A stretch of 64,000 bases of DNA from Anaeramoeba flamelloides (lineage: Eukaryota; Metamonada; Anaeramoebidae): the NCBI GenBank assembly GCA_027625915.1, contig JANTQA010000036.1, positions 7,089,001 through 7,153,000 on the forward strand, in the 5' to 3' direction. Below are positions 1 to 12,535 of this stretch, piece after piece. The stretch's first letter is position 1; each line of letters opens with the position of its first letter. The position numbers and the translations under genes are program-made. Under the pieces are notes generated by a model. That model saw only the letters and a program-made list of their open reading frames with translations, did no database searches and was not told the origin of the DNA.

Positions 1-19
1 TTTTTTTTGGAGAATCCTC

Positions 20-560
20 CCTTTCAAATTCCAATAAAAAAAAATCTTCAAATTCATCAAGTGTATTTTTGTCGATCAGTTGAATACCCAATTTCAAAAT
101 GATAAAATTGAAAGTTTAAAAAATTTTTTGAAATAGAAACTCAAACATAAAATGATACAAAACATCACAAAACTTTTCAAATTACCAGTCAAGAAAGAAA
201 AAATCTCAAAAAAAAATTTTTTTTCTGAAAAGGTTGAAAAAGGTTAAAAAAACAGTTTTTAAAACAATAATATTTGAGTTCTGAATTGGCCTAATTTCTT
301 TAGAAAATCATTTTTTTTTTTCATTCCAATAATTAACTTTTTTTTTATCTTTGGATAAAAATATGGCGATGTATATGGATATGAATTCATGAAATGATTT
401 TTATTTTGAATTTCGAATTGTATTATAACAAATAAATCAAAAGTGTAATAAAAATATTAAATGATAAAAACCAAAACCATGATTTTATTAATTCTAAACA
501 TATGAAACCTGTATCGAATATAACATAAACAATATTGTTTTTTTAACAGTAAAGAGAACA
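20..560. repeat. Dispersed direct repeat, copy 1 (pairs with 26050-26630)
   Basis: Shared blocks in the same order include aattccaa..aatcttcaaattcatcaa near the start, atatttgagttctgaa in the middle and ataaatcaaaa towards the end; the second copy lies just 3' of LSG1. Copies are diverged, with indels in the A/T runs. No coding capacity and no clear terminal repeats were seen. Confidence 0.5.
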
Positions 561-1129
561 AAAATAAAAAAAAAAAAACAAATTATATTCTTTTCTTATA
601 CCCATTCCAATTTTGGTTACAGAAAAGTAAATGAACAAAAAAAAACAGAAAGTCTTACAAAAATTTAAATTTCAACTTTTTATACTTGAAAATGAGTTAT
701 TTTCATTAGAAATTTATTTTACATTAATCTTGAAGTTAAAGGTATTTTACATTTTAAAGATTATTGAATCAGCAGCCCCACCCCCACCCCTTCATAAAAT
801 ACGCACAGAATAAACCAAGTTATTCTATGGTTTGTCAAAATTAATCATAATTTTCTGCATTTGGTAAATTTACATTAACCAGTTATTTTAAGGGTATATT
901 AATTGAAAATAATCTACAAAAATCCATAGTATGGTAAATGGATACGATTTTATTTTTTATTCGTCTTGTATTAGTCTAATATGGGTTTATATGGAAAAAT
1001 AATCGAAGTTATTTCCCAAAAAAGATCAGTCGATTTATTTTAACATGCCTTTATAAAACTAAATCCCAAAAAACTAATTAAAAATCCAAAATTTTTAATA
1101 ATCATTTATATGTTGACCATAATAATATT

Positions 1130-1620
1130 TCACTTTGTTTCGTTCATGTGAAATTATATAAATAAAAGATATTAAAATTCCTAATCTCAGTTTGATATAA
1201 TATTTTTAAAAGAAAAAAATTGATGATTATTTTTTTCTTTTTGATAGATACAAATTGGTTTCCTAAGATATTGTTTAATCTCAACACATTTCCAATAGAA
1301 TGAAAACATGTGGCTGGACTTTATTGATTAACAAATACTTTTTTGTCTTTATCATATTTTCAGTTTTTTATTGAAATCGGTTGTACACTCTTTTCTGAAA
1401 AAATAGAGCATATTTTTTCTTGATTTTTTTTTTTGGGAATATTTTGATGAATAATTTTTTTGAAAAAAATAAAAAATCATTGAGCCAACCAGTATTAATA
1501 TTAAACTTAATTTGGTAATGTCAATTAATGGATACTTTCACTGGCGCACACGTGTAAATAAGGAATGTTGTAAAAAAAATTACCCACTTTTTTGGAAATA
1601 CCTTCTAATAAGGTAGATTA
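1130..1620. repeat. Dispersed direct repeat, copy 1 (pairs with 9265-9730)
   Basis: Collinear with 9265-9730 in the same orientation: both contain cagttttttattgaaat, then attaatattaaacttaattt, then a cac(t/a)cac-type stretch, and finish with acttttttggaaatacct. The copies are diverged but collinear over nearly 0.5 kb. They lie in the spacers on either side of the unknown gene, with the second just 3' of the USP gene. Type of element unknown. Confidence 0.6.
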
Positions 1621-2526
1621 TTTCTCGATACTCAAAACAATTAAACAAAAAAACAAAAAACACCATAAGAAAATAAAAAAGTTTTTTTATTAATTTTTTT
1701 TTCCTAGTTCACATTCCAATCCACTTATTAAGTAATTTACCACACCTACCACCTCTTAAAGTGGCTAATAATTTCGAAAAAAGCACAAAAGGTAAAAATT
1801 AGCAAGTCTTTTGGATATTCCATCTTTAAATTTTGAATAAATTATTCTTCTTGTTTTTCTAATTCATAAAGGTATTTTCCCAAAAGATGAAGATCATTTC
1901 TTAATTTCCATAGTTTGCGATTCAAAGCATTATTTGTTCCTGTGAATTCAATTAAGATCTACTAGGGAACTTTTGGAATAGTTTTCTAGCAAATTTTATT
2001 TAAAAGTACCTGAATATAAAAATAAGATCTCAAATTTCGAACCTTTCCATTTGTTATACCTATATCCATTTCTCAGTTTTAACTGAGCGAAAAAAATTGA
2101 TTTAACTAAATCAAAATTGTTAAAGGTTCTTTTGATAATATCATTTATAATCGAATTATTATTATTATTATTTTCTTCTTGAAAGAATTCTTCCCATCGT
2201 TTTTTTTTAATAACATTGATATATCTTAACTGTATTTTGTTGTGTATAACTTGTCCTTAATTCTTGAGGGTCTTCCCGTGACGAATTTAATCCCTTTCTA
2301 TCTCTTCTGGTTGGTAAGATTAATTCTTATTATGCTCTTATTCTTTCAAAAGAAATATCTGTTTCATTACTTGACTTTTTATTGGTAAAATTTGTCATAA
2401 TAAATTATTTTTTTAATTTTTGGAAAAAGAAAATTTTCTTTTTCTGAAATAATGTTTAAAAAATATGATCAAAATTTAACCAAAAATGTGTTGTGTGCAT
2501 TTTTTTTTTGTTTGTATTGGACTTTT

Positions 2527-2638
2527 CTTTTGATGTTTCACTGCTTTTCGTTTGATGTTTTACTGCCTTTCGTTTGGTGTTTTACTGCTTTCCGTTTGGT
2601 GTTTTACTGTTTTTCGTTTGGTGTTTTACTGCTTTTGA
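2527..2638. repeat. 22-bp tandem repeat, about 5 units
   Basis: A 22-bp unit, cgtttggtgttttactgctt plus two more bases, is repeated about five times with single-base differences (gatg/ggtg, gcttt/gttttt). It makes an apparent Phe-rich open frame on the plus strand that I regard as non-coding. It lies about 220 bp past the stop of the unknown minus-strand gene. Confidence 0.75.
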
Positions 2639-2858
2639 TGTGTTTTACCCTGAGAGAAAAAATTAAATGTACTTTGATCACAGCCAAATTAGCTTGTAAT
2701 CTGGCTAAGCATGGTCCTAGGCAAGTATAACACTTTTGGGCATGTATTCAACCTCACTAAATTAATCATTTGATACATTTAACATAACGTTAACGTGCCG
2801 AAATGAGATGAATAAACATAGTTATTTTGCTATTTTTGAAAAAATAATCTATTTATTA

Positions 2859-3936
2859 TTAATTGTTAAGGTTATTTAAAATTTTGTTTGGATAAATATC
2901 AACTTCTTCAATTTGTGAGCCAATTTTAAGAAAGACTTGGTCCATGACAAGGGGACAATTAGATCTTGTTGGGGGCGAAAAAGCTAAAGTATCAATTTTC
3001 AAATTTTGCTTTTTATTATTAGATCCATAAAATTGGTTGTTTTGATAATTGTCAAAATCGTGCTTATTTTGTTTTACCAATTCGCCAATCCCAAGATCAA
3101 TTCCGTTCTGTTGAACCTTATTCGAGCCGTTGGTAATTTCTTTTTCACTTTCCCCCTCAATGAAAAGATCACTTTCATTATTTCGATCGGATTCTGGTTC
3201 TGTATCTAAATCTGTGTCTTGTTCCGTGTCTTGTTCCGTATCTTGTTCCGTGTCTAAATCCGTGCCTTGTTCTGTGTCTTGTTCCGTGTCTTCGTTGGTG
3301 CTGACTTGTGTGTCTGTGTCAAAGTTTTCAAATGCATTTGTGTTGACAGCTTGGGCATAAAATGTATTACCCTTTTTAAAAATTTTGTAGTCACTTTCTT
3401 TTGGGATGATAAATTCCTCTTCGTGTTTGTTTTTGTTTTTGTTTTTCTTTTTCTTTTTCTTTGTTTTCGTTTTTTTTTTTTTTTGTTTTTTTGTTCTTTT
3501 TCTTGTCGTCGGAGTACTTGCAAAGGAATCAAAGGATGTGAAATTCTCAAAAGAAACGTTACTCAAACTCTTTGGCTTTTGAAAAAATGTTGAACTATTT
3601 TGTGGGAAGATTTCATCTATTTCTTTTAAAAAATTACAACTTTTCATCAGCTGATCGAGTTTATTCCTATTTTTAATGAACCACAGAAAAAAAAAAAGTA
3701 AATTGGTTTTTTGAGAAACGTACAAGCATAAAAAAGCAATCCCAAAAAAAAAAAAAAAAACAAAAAAAAAAAAAAAAATACCTTTCTTTAAAAAATTTTT
3801 TTTTTGGTTCTGGGACAATAAGATCTCCATAATCATATTTACTTCGTATAATCTCGCTTCTGAACCTAGTTGGTGTTTGAGTTTCTTCTTTGGAAATCTG
3901 GATATTTGGAGTTGAAAATGATTTAAAAAAATCCAT
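2859..3936 (-). CDS. Unrecognised Lys-rich, acidic-repeat protein (2 exons)
   Basis: I do not recognise this protein. Exon 1 is 3936-3782 (ATG at 3936-3934), the intron 3781-3667 (115 bp, donor GTATTT, acceptor AAATAG), exon 2 3666-2859 to a TAA; phases match and give 320 residues. It starts MDFFKSFSTPN, has a short ordered-looking N-terminus (about 1-110), a Lys/Thr/Asn stretch (about 112-145) resembling a nuclear or nucleolar basic signal, a conserved-looking block (about 150-180), an acidic array of TEQD/TDLD units (about 185-220), and a C-terminus ending KIGSQIEEVDIYPNKILN, which looks structured. The reading straight through the intron would give a poly-Phe, membrane-like segment; that is intronic T-run, not protein. 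Likely a nuclear protein by composition only. The start is the first ATG in frame with good codon use. Confidence 0.6.
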
Positions 3937-5188
3937 AAGGAATAATAATAATAAAAAATGAGAAAAAACAAAAGGTTTTCACTGAGAATCGAAAAAAAAT
4001 AAGGTAAACCAACAAATTTAATCGTGTTTTAATACCAACCCTTGACTGACAGTCATTTATCATGAACAAAAAACTTTTTTGAAAAAAATTATTTAAAAAT
4101 TGAATTATTGAGAATTTGTTTCTTGAACAAAGTTTTTGAATAGAAAGTGTTTGAAAAGGTACTGCTAAATACGTTCGGTGTGAGTTCTTTTTTGGAGTTT
4201 CGCCTTTTTTTATATTTTTTAATTAAATCATTTTTTGAAACATATTTTTTTTTTTAAGAGACTTAAATAGACAAAAAAATATCCTTGGATCATTGAGTAA
4301 GATTTGGTTGGAATTACTTGATAAAAAATAGGGAATCGAAAAAATAAAATTCACAAGTATTAACAAATGTAAAGCCAATACCTAAACATAAAAGATTTTT
4401 TTTAGTTTTAATATTTTGGAAATAATAGCTTTACATTCAGAAGAAATGCAGAATAGTTTTGATTTATTAAAATAATATTCAATTTTATTGAGTTACTCCT
4501 ACTTTTGCCCTGTGAGACTGAGTTGAGAGAAAAAAAACAATTAAAAATTACTTGGTAGGTAAATATTTATAAGAGCTGTTAGTGAATTTTAAAGTTAAAC
4601 GTAAAAATAAAAACTTAAAAAACGCTTTTTTTTTGATTTGCTATCAAATGAGTTAACTCAAACAGTAAAAGTCTAGATTGTACAAAGCCCCTTCGTATTA
4701 GCGGATTGAAATTTGACAACTGATTAAAAGGGACTTTTCAAAACTTTTTTGTTTTGTTCAAATAACTTATTTTCTGACAAAAATAAACATAATTATTAGT
4801 TTGAAAAAACCAAAAAAAGGTTACTAATTTCCAAAAATCCAATAAATATGAATGCTCTAAACATTCAAATATAATAATTGATAAAATTTGATTGAAATTA
4901 TTTTTTTTTATTTTGAAAAAGTTGTTAGGTAAAAAAGATTCAAAAATTTTCTTTTTAAACCTAAAAAGATTTAAACAAAACCAGTTAAATTTGAAATATG
5001 TTTTGGTAATGAGATCTTTTCATAAAGACTTATTGTTCATGGTGTTATGTTACAATTGAAGATAAAGAATAATAATTCAATATGGTTAAAATAGAGAAGA
5101 AAAAATCGATTGAAAAAAACTGAACGACAAACCATACAATTTTTGAATAGTTCTTGTTGCAAATAAAGTTGGTTATAAAAAACGTGTG

Positions 5189-5987
5189 GAAAATTTATTT
5201 TGTCAAATATAAAAAATTAAAAGGTACCTTCCGAAAACTGATCATAATCATCTGAATTTTTAAAGGTTAATAAGATTCCAAAGGGGGATTAAAACGATTT
5301 AAGTAGTGAAATTTGTCAGAAATTCTATTAATTTCAATTTCATCAAGAGAATCCAAGTAAATTTACCAAAAAAACAAATACTTATTTGTGGATTTTTGTT
5401 TGAAAAAGTGGCAAAAATGAGTACAAACCCAACCTTTTTTTGGATAATTCCATTCAATTTTTGAATAATTGAATACTTTGAGTTCCATCCTGACTTATTT
5501 AATAGGAATTATTTGGAAAATTCTAGAGAAATATTTGATTCTTAGAATGATAAAGTTTTTCTAAAAATGACTTTTTATGGTTTTGAAATGTTTCTGCTAA
5601 ATCTAAATAGAAACTGAAACAATTCTTTTTTGTAAATTAACATTAAATAGCAAAATAAGGGGTTAACCCTCCAGGAGTCGATATAAAATTCAAAGAACTT
5701 TATTCAAAAATCCACATATAAAGTTTTAAATTGTCAAAGATAAAAATTGAATTAATAATTTATTTTTAAAGATCTAACTTTTAAAATTAAAAATTTGATT
5801 TTTTAAGACAATTTTCTTGAACTATCTTGATATAATTGAAATCAAGACAACTTACCTTTCGATACTATCATTCTTAAAAGCTTTGGGCCCCCTTTGGATT
5901 CTTATTAACTTTTAAAAATTCAGATGATTTTGATCAGTTTTTGGAAGGTAGATTTTAATTTTTTACATTTGACAAAATAAAATTTCC
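5189..5987. mobile_element. Foldback element, about 0.8 kb, arms about 100 bp
   Basis: The left arm (5189-5286) and right arm (5887-5987) are inverted copies: ctgatcataatcatctga pairs with tcagatgattttgatcag, and ttaataagattccaaaggg pairs with ccctttggattcttattaa. The outer ends read ggaaaatttattttgtc and gacaaaataaaatttcc. No open frame lies in the loop. This is a non-autonomous DNA element or a foldback; family unknown. Confidence 0.7.
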
Positions 5988-6145
5988 TCTATTTTGGTGT
6001 AGTTACCACCCCCCCCAAAAAGCAATTAACCTATCCTAAAATACACATTTTCGATATTTTTTTGAAAATTACTTTACCAAAATTAAATTAATTAACGAAA
6101 ATAATTGTATTCCAAAATTTAATAATAAATAATTTGATGTAAACT

Positions 6146-6620
6146 ATTTTTCAAAAATTTTGACACACTTTTAAATGTTATTGGAAGTGAATTTTGTAAA
6201 ATTGTGCCCCATATTCTTATCAAAATAAAATTTCAATTTTTAGATAATAATCATTTTTGTCAATTTTTTAAATATTTTGTTTGTATTTTTCCTTTTTTTT
6301 TTCAAATTTAGTTAATTATCTCTTTTTTTCGTTTTTTGGTACACTTTTTTAGGAAAAATACAAGCTGAAAAAAAAAAAATCTTGGAAAATATCAAAAAAC
6401 ATTTAAATAATTAAAACTATGTAATGTCTTATTATTTGTGCATATTTACTAGCAAAAATTTTTCTTCTCAACCTTTTTTCGGCGAAAGTTGAGCAATAAA
6501 AAATAAAATATGATTATTTCAAATAATGAGATTTCTTTTTTTATATATTTTGATTTTATTTTTTTTTCTCATTTTGAAAATACCAGTCTTTTGTGTTACT
6601 TATAATAACTAAAATGAAAA
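6146..6620. mobile_element. J-family repeat, diverged copy
   Basis: Starts with ttcaaaaattttgacaca and carries the same internal order as the copies at 19631-20230 and 49838-51070: a cttatcaaaa block, a T-rich tract, an actatgtaatgtctt block, a caacctttttt/gaaagttgag block, and a final catttt..atacca. The right end is not clear. Same orientation as the other two copies. Confidence 0.55.
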
Positions 6621-7744
6621 TAATTAATATTGTCATTTTAAATAAGTTGGACAGTTTTTTTTTTAACGCTATTAAAAGAATTAAAACATTTTTTCAAGCT
6701 TTCTGTTTGAATGAAGTATATACATTTTTTTAAAGCACTTCTCTTCAGACTTCAACCCCCCCCACACCACTTTTGCAGGTTGAACCTTCAATTTTTTTAA
6801 ACAGAAAAATTTCATTAGGTTAAATTCTGAAAACTTTTTTCGCTTTTTTTAAATAGAAACATTCAAATAAGTTATTAAAAAAGCACATACTTTTTTAAAA
6901 GCACTACAGTCAGTTCCACTTTGAAAGCACAAACTTTCAACGAAATGTAAAGCACAAATAAATCTCAAATTAAGATACTAAATTTGGAATTTTTTTTTTC
7001 ACAAATTATTTTACTAGAATCTGAATTTTGTGCCTTAATTTGAGATTTTTTTTGTATCTTAAATTTCGTAGCAGTTTGTACCTTAAAAGTGGAACTGGCT
7101 GTAAGGAATTATTAATTCATTTAAAAAAAACAAATATTTTCAAAAAATATATTTGTAATGTTTTTTTTTTGAGGTTTAACCAGGTTATGAAAATCACTGC
7201 ATGATTTAAACATATTGATAAATTCAAATAAATTTCTAACATTTTAGTTCAGTTTACATTTTTATGGATCTTAGAAAATCTATTTTCAAACCAACTCTTT
7301 ACATTGGATATTTTGAAGATAAACTAATTTTATAAAATTTATTAACATTTTATAAGATAAAAAGCTTTATTCAAAGCCTGGGTATAAAAAAATTCATAGC
7401 CGGAAAATCAAGTAATAATTTCAGACATCCATTTGAATTTATCTGTAGTTGTTTTTTGTTACACAAAAATAATTTTTTTTGAATTGATTATTTCCAAAAA
7501 GTAATAATTATTGTAATGTTTTTAATTATGAATTTCACAGTAATTTTTTTTTTATTTTTTTAATTTCAAGATTTACAATAATGTAAGTTTTTTTAATAAT
7601 TTATTTTTAATTATGTTAAACCCAAAGATTGAAGTTTTTATTTCTTTTTTAAGAACAAATCTTTTGTTTTTTTACCATTAATAATGATATCAAAATTTTA
7701 GAAAAAATCTATATTTATCTAAAAAAAAAAATTTAAAATTAACT

Positions 7745-7935
7745 GTTGGGTGATTAAGGTGAAAAAATTTTTTGAAATTGAAAAAAAAAAAACTGGGTAG
7801 TTTTTAATGAGTCTCTAATGCATATCAAAAACCAATTAACATGTAGTCTACGAAACATCTCAATAAAATATCTAAAACTAAATTATTTTTAGAGAAAAGG
7901 ATCAAATTTCGACATCCAATTTTCAATTTTATTGC
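7745..7935. repeat. Dispersed direct repeat (pairs with 57772-57962)
   Basis: Blocks shared in order with 57772-57962: ggtgaaa(a)attttt, then atcaaaaaccaa, then tttttagaaaa, ending with caattt(t/c)caatt. At 7.9 kb it abuts the CAGTCAAAGG element. At 58 kb the same block leads into a perfect hairpin. Confidence 0.5.
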
Positions 7936-7952
7936 TTATGTAAACCATTTTC

Positions 7953-8644
7953 CAGTCAAAGGGGCTTAGTTGTAATGGGTGAAAGTGCATATATTTAAAG
8001 GATTTGTATGGATATTAGAATAAAAAATTTATTTTCGAATTTTTCAAAATTGAAATATTTTTTTTCACATTTTTCCACATTTCAGTTTTTTTTTTTTTTT
8101 TTGATTTTTTTTTGATACCTAATTCAGTTGCAAAGTAATTTTTTATTCCAAGATCAATAGTCACTTGTTAAAAAATATTTATTATACTGTTGCTGAAACT
8201 GTGGAAATGATTGTTGAGAAATCATATTGATTTCAATTGGAATTTTAAGAAGATCTTTGATCCTGATATCTGATTAATATATGTGTGAAAATTTCATTTC
8301 ATTTTCATTTACTTTATTAATTAGAGATAACAAATCCCAACCTACCCGTTTGGGGACTTGATTTGTAAAAGAAAAGTAATAAAAATGAAGTGAAAAAGGT
8401 TTCTTATTTATTATTCAAATACCAATAGAAGATCACAACCAACATTCTTGTTTTTCTCAATGGGTACCTAAGAATTTGATTTTTTCCTTCCGTTTCAATA
8501 AATTTATTGATTAATTAATTTTCTTTGAGAGAGATATCAACAATTCTTTAATGTATATTGTTTCTACTTATTTCTTATTTTTTTTCAAAGGTAAATTATA
8601 TACAATTGTGAATATTTGTAAAAAATGCTTTGCACCTTTGACTG
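7953..8644. mobile_element. MITE-like element E, copy 1 (CAGTCAAAGG ends)
   Basis: About 690 bp with terminal inverted repeats: left CAGTCAAAGGGGC at 7953, right GCACCTTTGACTG ending at 8644. Other copies are at 41906-42431 (reverse), 44709-45697 (forward, with an insertion) and 59696-60381 (reverse). Shared internal landmarks are gaaatgattgttgagaaa, caaatcccaac..gtttgggga, and gatatcaacaattctt. No transposase frame. TIR-bearing non-autonomous DNA transposon; superfamily not assigned. Confidence 0.75.
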
Positions 8645-9264
8645 TAACAATTTTTCACATGAAAATTTTACAAAAATTTCTTTTAATTTTTAAAAGTAAA
8701 ATAAACTCTAAGAGTATTTTCCTAAAATTCAAAAGAATAAAGAAAAATCAAAGATTTTCCATAGTTTTTTTATATTCTGGAATCACTAAAAGTAATTTTT
8801 TTTTGCTTCTTATGTTTTTTTTTCTAAATAATTTTATTTGTGAACCAAAACAAAAAATTCAAAAAAACCCGATTGAAATTTTCATAAATTTTTCTTTTTT
8901 GTCTGAAAAATCTATCGATTTTCTGAATAAAAATCGAAACCCAATAAAACCTAACAACCCTTCTTGTTGAATTCTGTAAAATAAAACTTACAAAAGGGGA
9001 AATTAAATTCCAACCTTCAAAATCAATAAAATAAATAATGAATATTTTTTTCTTTTTAATATTGTTCTAAAAATTTGTCTTTAATTATCTTTATACATAA
9101 CAATATATTTTTCGAAATTTTTGAAAAGAATAAAATCCGTTTTAGCTATTTCCTAAAAAGTGGGAAAAATTTATTTCAAAATATATTTATTAAACTCAAT
9201 CTCAAAAAAAGTATTTAAATATCTAAAATCATTATCTACGATATATCGATTCTTGATAATAATT

Positions 9265-9730
9265 CAATTTGTTTCTTAGTATTGTATTACATAAATAAAA
9301 TATATTAAATTTACTGATCTCAATTATATCCAATATTTTTTAGAGATGAAAATTAGTGATTATTATTTTCTTTTGGATCCAAAAATCGTTTCCCTAATTT
9401 GTTTAATTACAACAAATTTTCTAATAGAATTGAAAATATAGAACTTCATTTGATTGTTTAAAAAATTATTTGTACCCTTTCAATATTTCCAGTTTTTTAT
9501 TGAAATTAATCTTACATTGTTTCTCCAAAAAAAAAGTTTTTTTTTTTTTTTTCATTTTTTGAAAATATTTCAACGAACATATTTTGAAATAAATACCAAA
9601 GCCAGTTATCCAATCGATATTAATATTAAACTTAATTTGGTATTACCAATTAACGAATACCATCACTCACAAAGATGATTTTTTATGGAATATAAAAAAA
9701 AAAATTCCCTACTTTTTTGGAAATACCTTA
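9265..9730. repeat. Dispersed direct repeat, copy 2 (pairs with 1130-1620)
   Basis: Second collinear copy of the repeat at 1130-1620, ending about 300 bp before the stop of the USP gene. The two are in the same orientation and about 8.1 kb apart. Confidence 0.6.
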
Positions 9731-10024
9731 TTCCTATTATTTAAAGTTAAAAACCTTTTATATTTTTGAAATAATATGAATTAACAAATCCGAATTTAAT
9801 TATTAATTGATAAGAAAAATTTATGATATAATTCAAAATTAAAAATTCAATAAACAATAAAAAAAAAAAATATGTATTTTTCTATTTTGAAATTATATAC
9901 TATAAAAAAAAAAAAATATTTTATATATGAATTGTTATTATTCTTATTATAATATATAAAAAAAACAAAATTGATGAATCAAAAATATAAATGAATTAAT
10001 TTCCTTTCAAAAAATAAAAAAAAA

Positions 10025-12476
10025 TTAATTATTAATTTTTTCAAGGAAATCAAATATCTTAGGTTTAATATTTTCAGGAGTTGTTTTATGGTTATAAATA
10101 TTTTTTAAATTCAAAATTAAAACAGTGTAATTATTTTTTAGAATGCTTTTCCAGACTTTATGCTTTATTAATATTAACAAGAAATGTATAATTTCCAGAA
10201 TATTAAAGTCTGTATTAATATTAAAATCATCCTCCCCGCCATATTGCATCAAATCCAATTCAACTGAACATATGTCTTTACCTAACCAATTTAATAACAA
10301 ATATACGGCATCTTTTTGCTTAAGATTTAACGAGATTACATCAATTAATTTACTTAAAATTGAATAAACTTTGAGATTTTGCGATAATAAATCATCATTT
10401 TTTAAAATATTAGAAATATAAATATTGATTCCACAATCAGACTGTTTTAAAATATGAAGTGGATCTTTAATTTTTTCAAAAATTTTTTCAAATTGGATTA
10501 AATATTTGGAATGGTTAATAGGATTATTTTTTGTATAAAGTAGGATGTAACCCAAAATTTTAAACAATTGAATTAAATTACTTTCTTTTATTTGTGAAGA
10601 TTCTAAGGTTTGCATAATAATTTGATCGAAAAAAATTTGATAATTATTTATTAAAATTTTTTTTGAATTGATTATAAAATTCTCGTTTTCATTCTTATCC
10701 TTATCCTCATTCTCATCCTCATTCTCATCCCCATCCCCATCCCTATCCCCATCTTCATTTTTATGATACATGCTATTAATTATTATTATGAAAGATTGCA
10801 ATATAATACTAAGGATTTCATATAAATTAATATTCATATTTTTTTTTAAAAATATTAAAAATTGAATAGAATTGTTTAATAATTTAATATTATTTGATAA
10901 TTTGTTTTGCTGATTATATTTTAATAAAAAGATTAAATTATGTAAATTAATGAACAATTTTTTTTTTGAAAACCAATAAAATAAGTTATCATCTAAAACT
11001 TGCAAAAATGGTGAACCCTCTTTTAATAAATCCGAACTACCCATCCAAAAAGTAATTTTTTTTAACACTTTTAATGCCTTTAAAATTATTATTATTTTTT
11101 GATCAATAATTTTTTCATTATTTTCATTATTCTTCTCCATTCCCAGTTCCACCCTTTGTTTTCCCTTCTCTTTCTCCTTCCTCTTCTTTCCCTTCTTCTT
11201 CTTCTTCTTCTTATCATCTTTGTTTATATTATTTATTATTTTAATCTGAGCAATTTGATTAATTTCCGTTATAATTTTTTCAGATATTATATTATGGGCT
11301 TTAGTATCACAAAATATTAAAGAATCAAACTTATTTTTAGATAATAAATTTAAAAGCTTAAAAGTCAGTAGAGCATTTTTTGATAAATTAAAAATTAATT
11401 GTTCCTTTTTACGAAACCATTGTTGTATAAATTCAGCTCTATAAGTTTGGTCTTTAATCAATAAATCAAAAATTAAAAAAACTGTTTTGACGAACGATTG
11501 TCTATTATTATAAATCTGTGATTGGAAAGCATACATAAAAGTTGATTTCATTGTTGAACATTTTTTTAATTTTTCAATAACATTTTTAGATGACCTTGCA
11601 AAGGAATAAATAATATTAAAATAATTTTCCAAATAATCTTTATGAAATAATTGAACTGTTTGGTTATTTTTAAAAACAATATTTAAATTATAAACATTAT
11701 TTAAATACTCCTTTTCATTAATTATTTTATTAATAAATTCTATTTTTAAATTGATCCATAAATTCCAAAAATGAATTAATGCCTTCAAATTATAATTACA
11801 GATAAAATTTTGATTCTTCATTTTGATAAAAATATGAAAAAATGTTAAATATTTCTTATTAATGATTAATAATAAATCATTTTCAATTTTAATACTCTTT
11901 TCATTTTCAAAAAATTTTGATAATATAGTAAAATATTCAACCAAGATAAAATTTTGCTTAGTATCGATTTCTAATGATGCATTTTTATCCATCTTACTAC
12001 CACTACATTTGTTATCAAAAGAACTTTGTTTAAATCCAACGTTGTCAGTCAAATTTATTTCTTCAATTTTATTAAATAAATAATTGAATAATTTTTTTAA
12101 TAAATTATAATAATTTAATTTAAAAGAAATTTCAATTATATCTTTAATTAAATACATTGTGGAATTTCTAATAATAAACCTGCTACTTCTTAAATATTTA
12201 TCAATCCAAATATTTTTTAATTCAATTAAAGTAATTATGATGTTATAATTATTCCGAATTAATTTATGGACACATTTCAATGATGTTGAAGTGGCCTTTG
12301 GATATTTCGAATTTTTATTTATCACTTGGATGATTTTAATAATTATTTCATTCATTATATTTTTATTTTTGCTATTTAAATCAATTTCATCTTTTTTTTC
12401 TTCCTCTATCTTTTGCACTTCTTTTTTATACAAAAAATCATCATCATCATCATTGTTATTGTTATTATTATTATTC

Positions 12477-12535
<59 letters not shown>

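Larger units (their letters stand above)
1..2858. other. Spacer downstream of the unknown gene, repeat-rich
   Basis: No gene is supported here. The stretch is AT-rich with long A and T runs and short open frames of low-complexity composition only. It holds one end of two dispersed direct repeats (about 20-560 and 1130-1620) and a 22-bp tandem repeat (2527-2638). The remainder shows nothing recognisable. Confidence 0.6.
3937..10024. other. 6-kb spacer between the unknown gene and the USP gene
   Basis: No gene is supported. It holds a foldback element (5189-5987), a diverged copy of the J repeat (6146-6620), a repeat block shared with 57.8 kb (7745-7935), a MITE-like element with CAGTCAAAGG ends (7953-8644) and a dispersed repeat (9265-9730). 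About 4000-5180 and 6650-7740 show only AT-rich sequence; a small inverted pair near 6904-6960 and 7022-7102 shares the words gcacaaa/cagtt(c)cac. The apparent 139-residue frame at 8551-8970 begins inside the MITE and is Lys/Phe/Asn-rich, so it is left out. Confidence 0.55.

Noticed and set aside
2452-2730. 92-residue plus-strand open frame
   Set aside because: It is made by a 22-bp DNA tandem repeat and is Phe-rich with no family likeness.
3673-3936. Membrane protein suggested by poly-Phe segments in the unknown gene
   Set aside because: The Phe run is read-through of an intron T-run; splicing at GTATTT and AAATAG removes it and keeps phase.
8551-8970. 139-residue plus-strand open frame
   Set aside because: It starts inside a MITE-like element, is Lys/Phe/Asn-rich and has no recognisable domain; matching repeat copies do not keep the frame.
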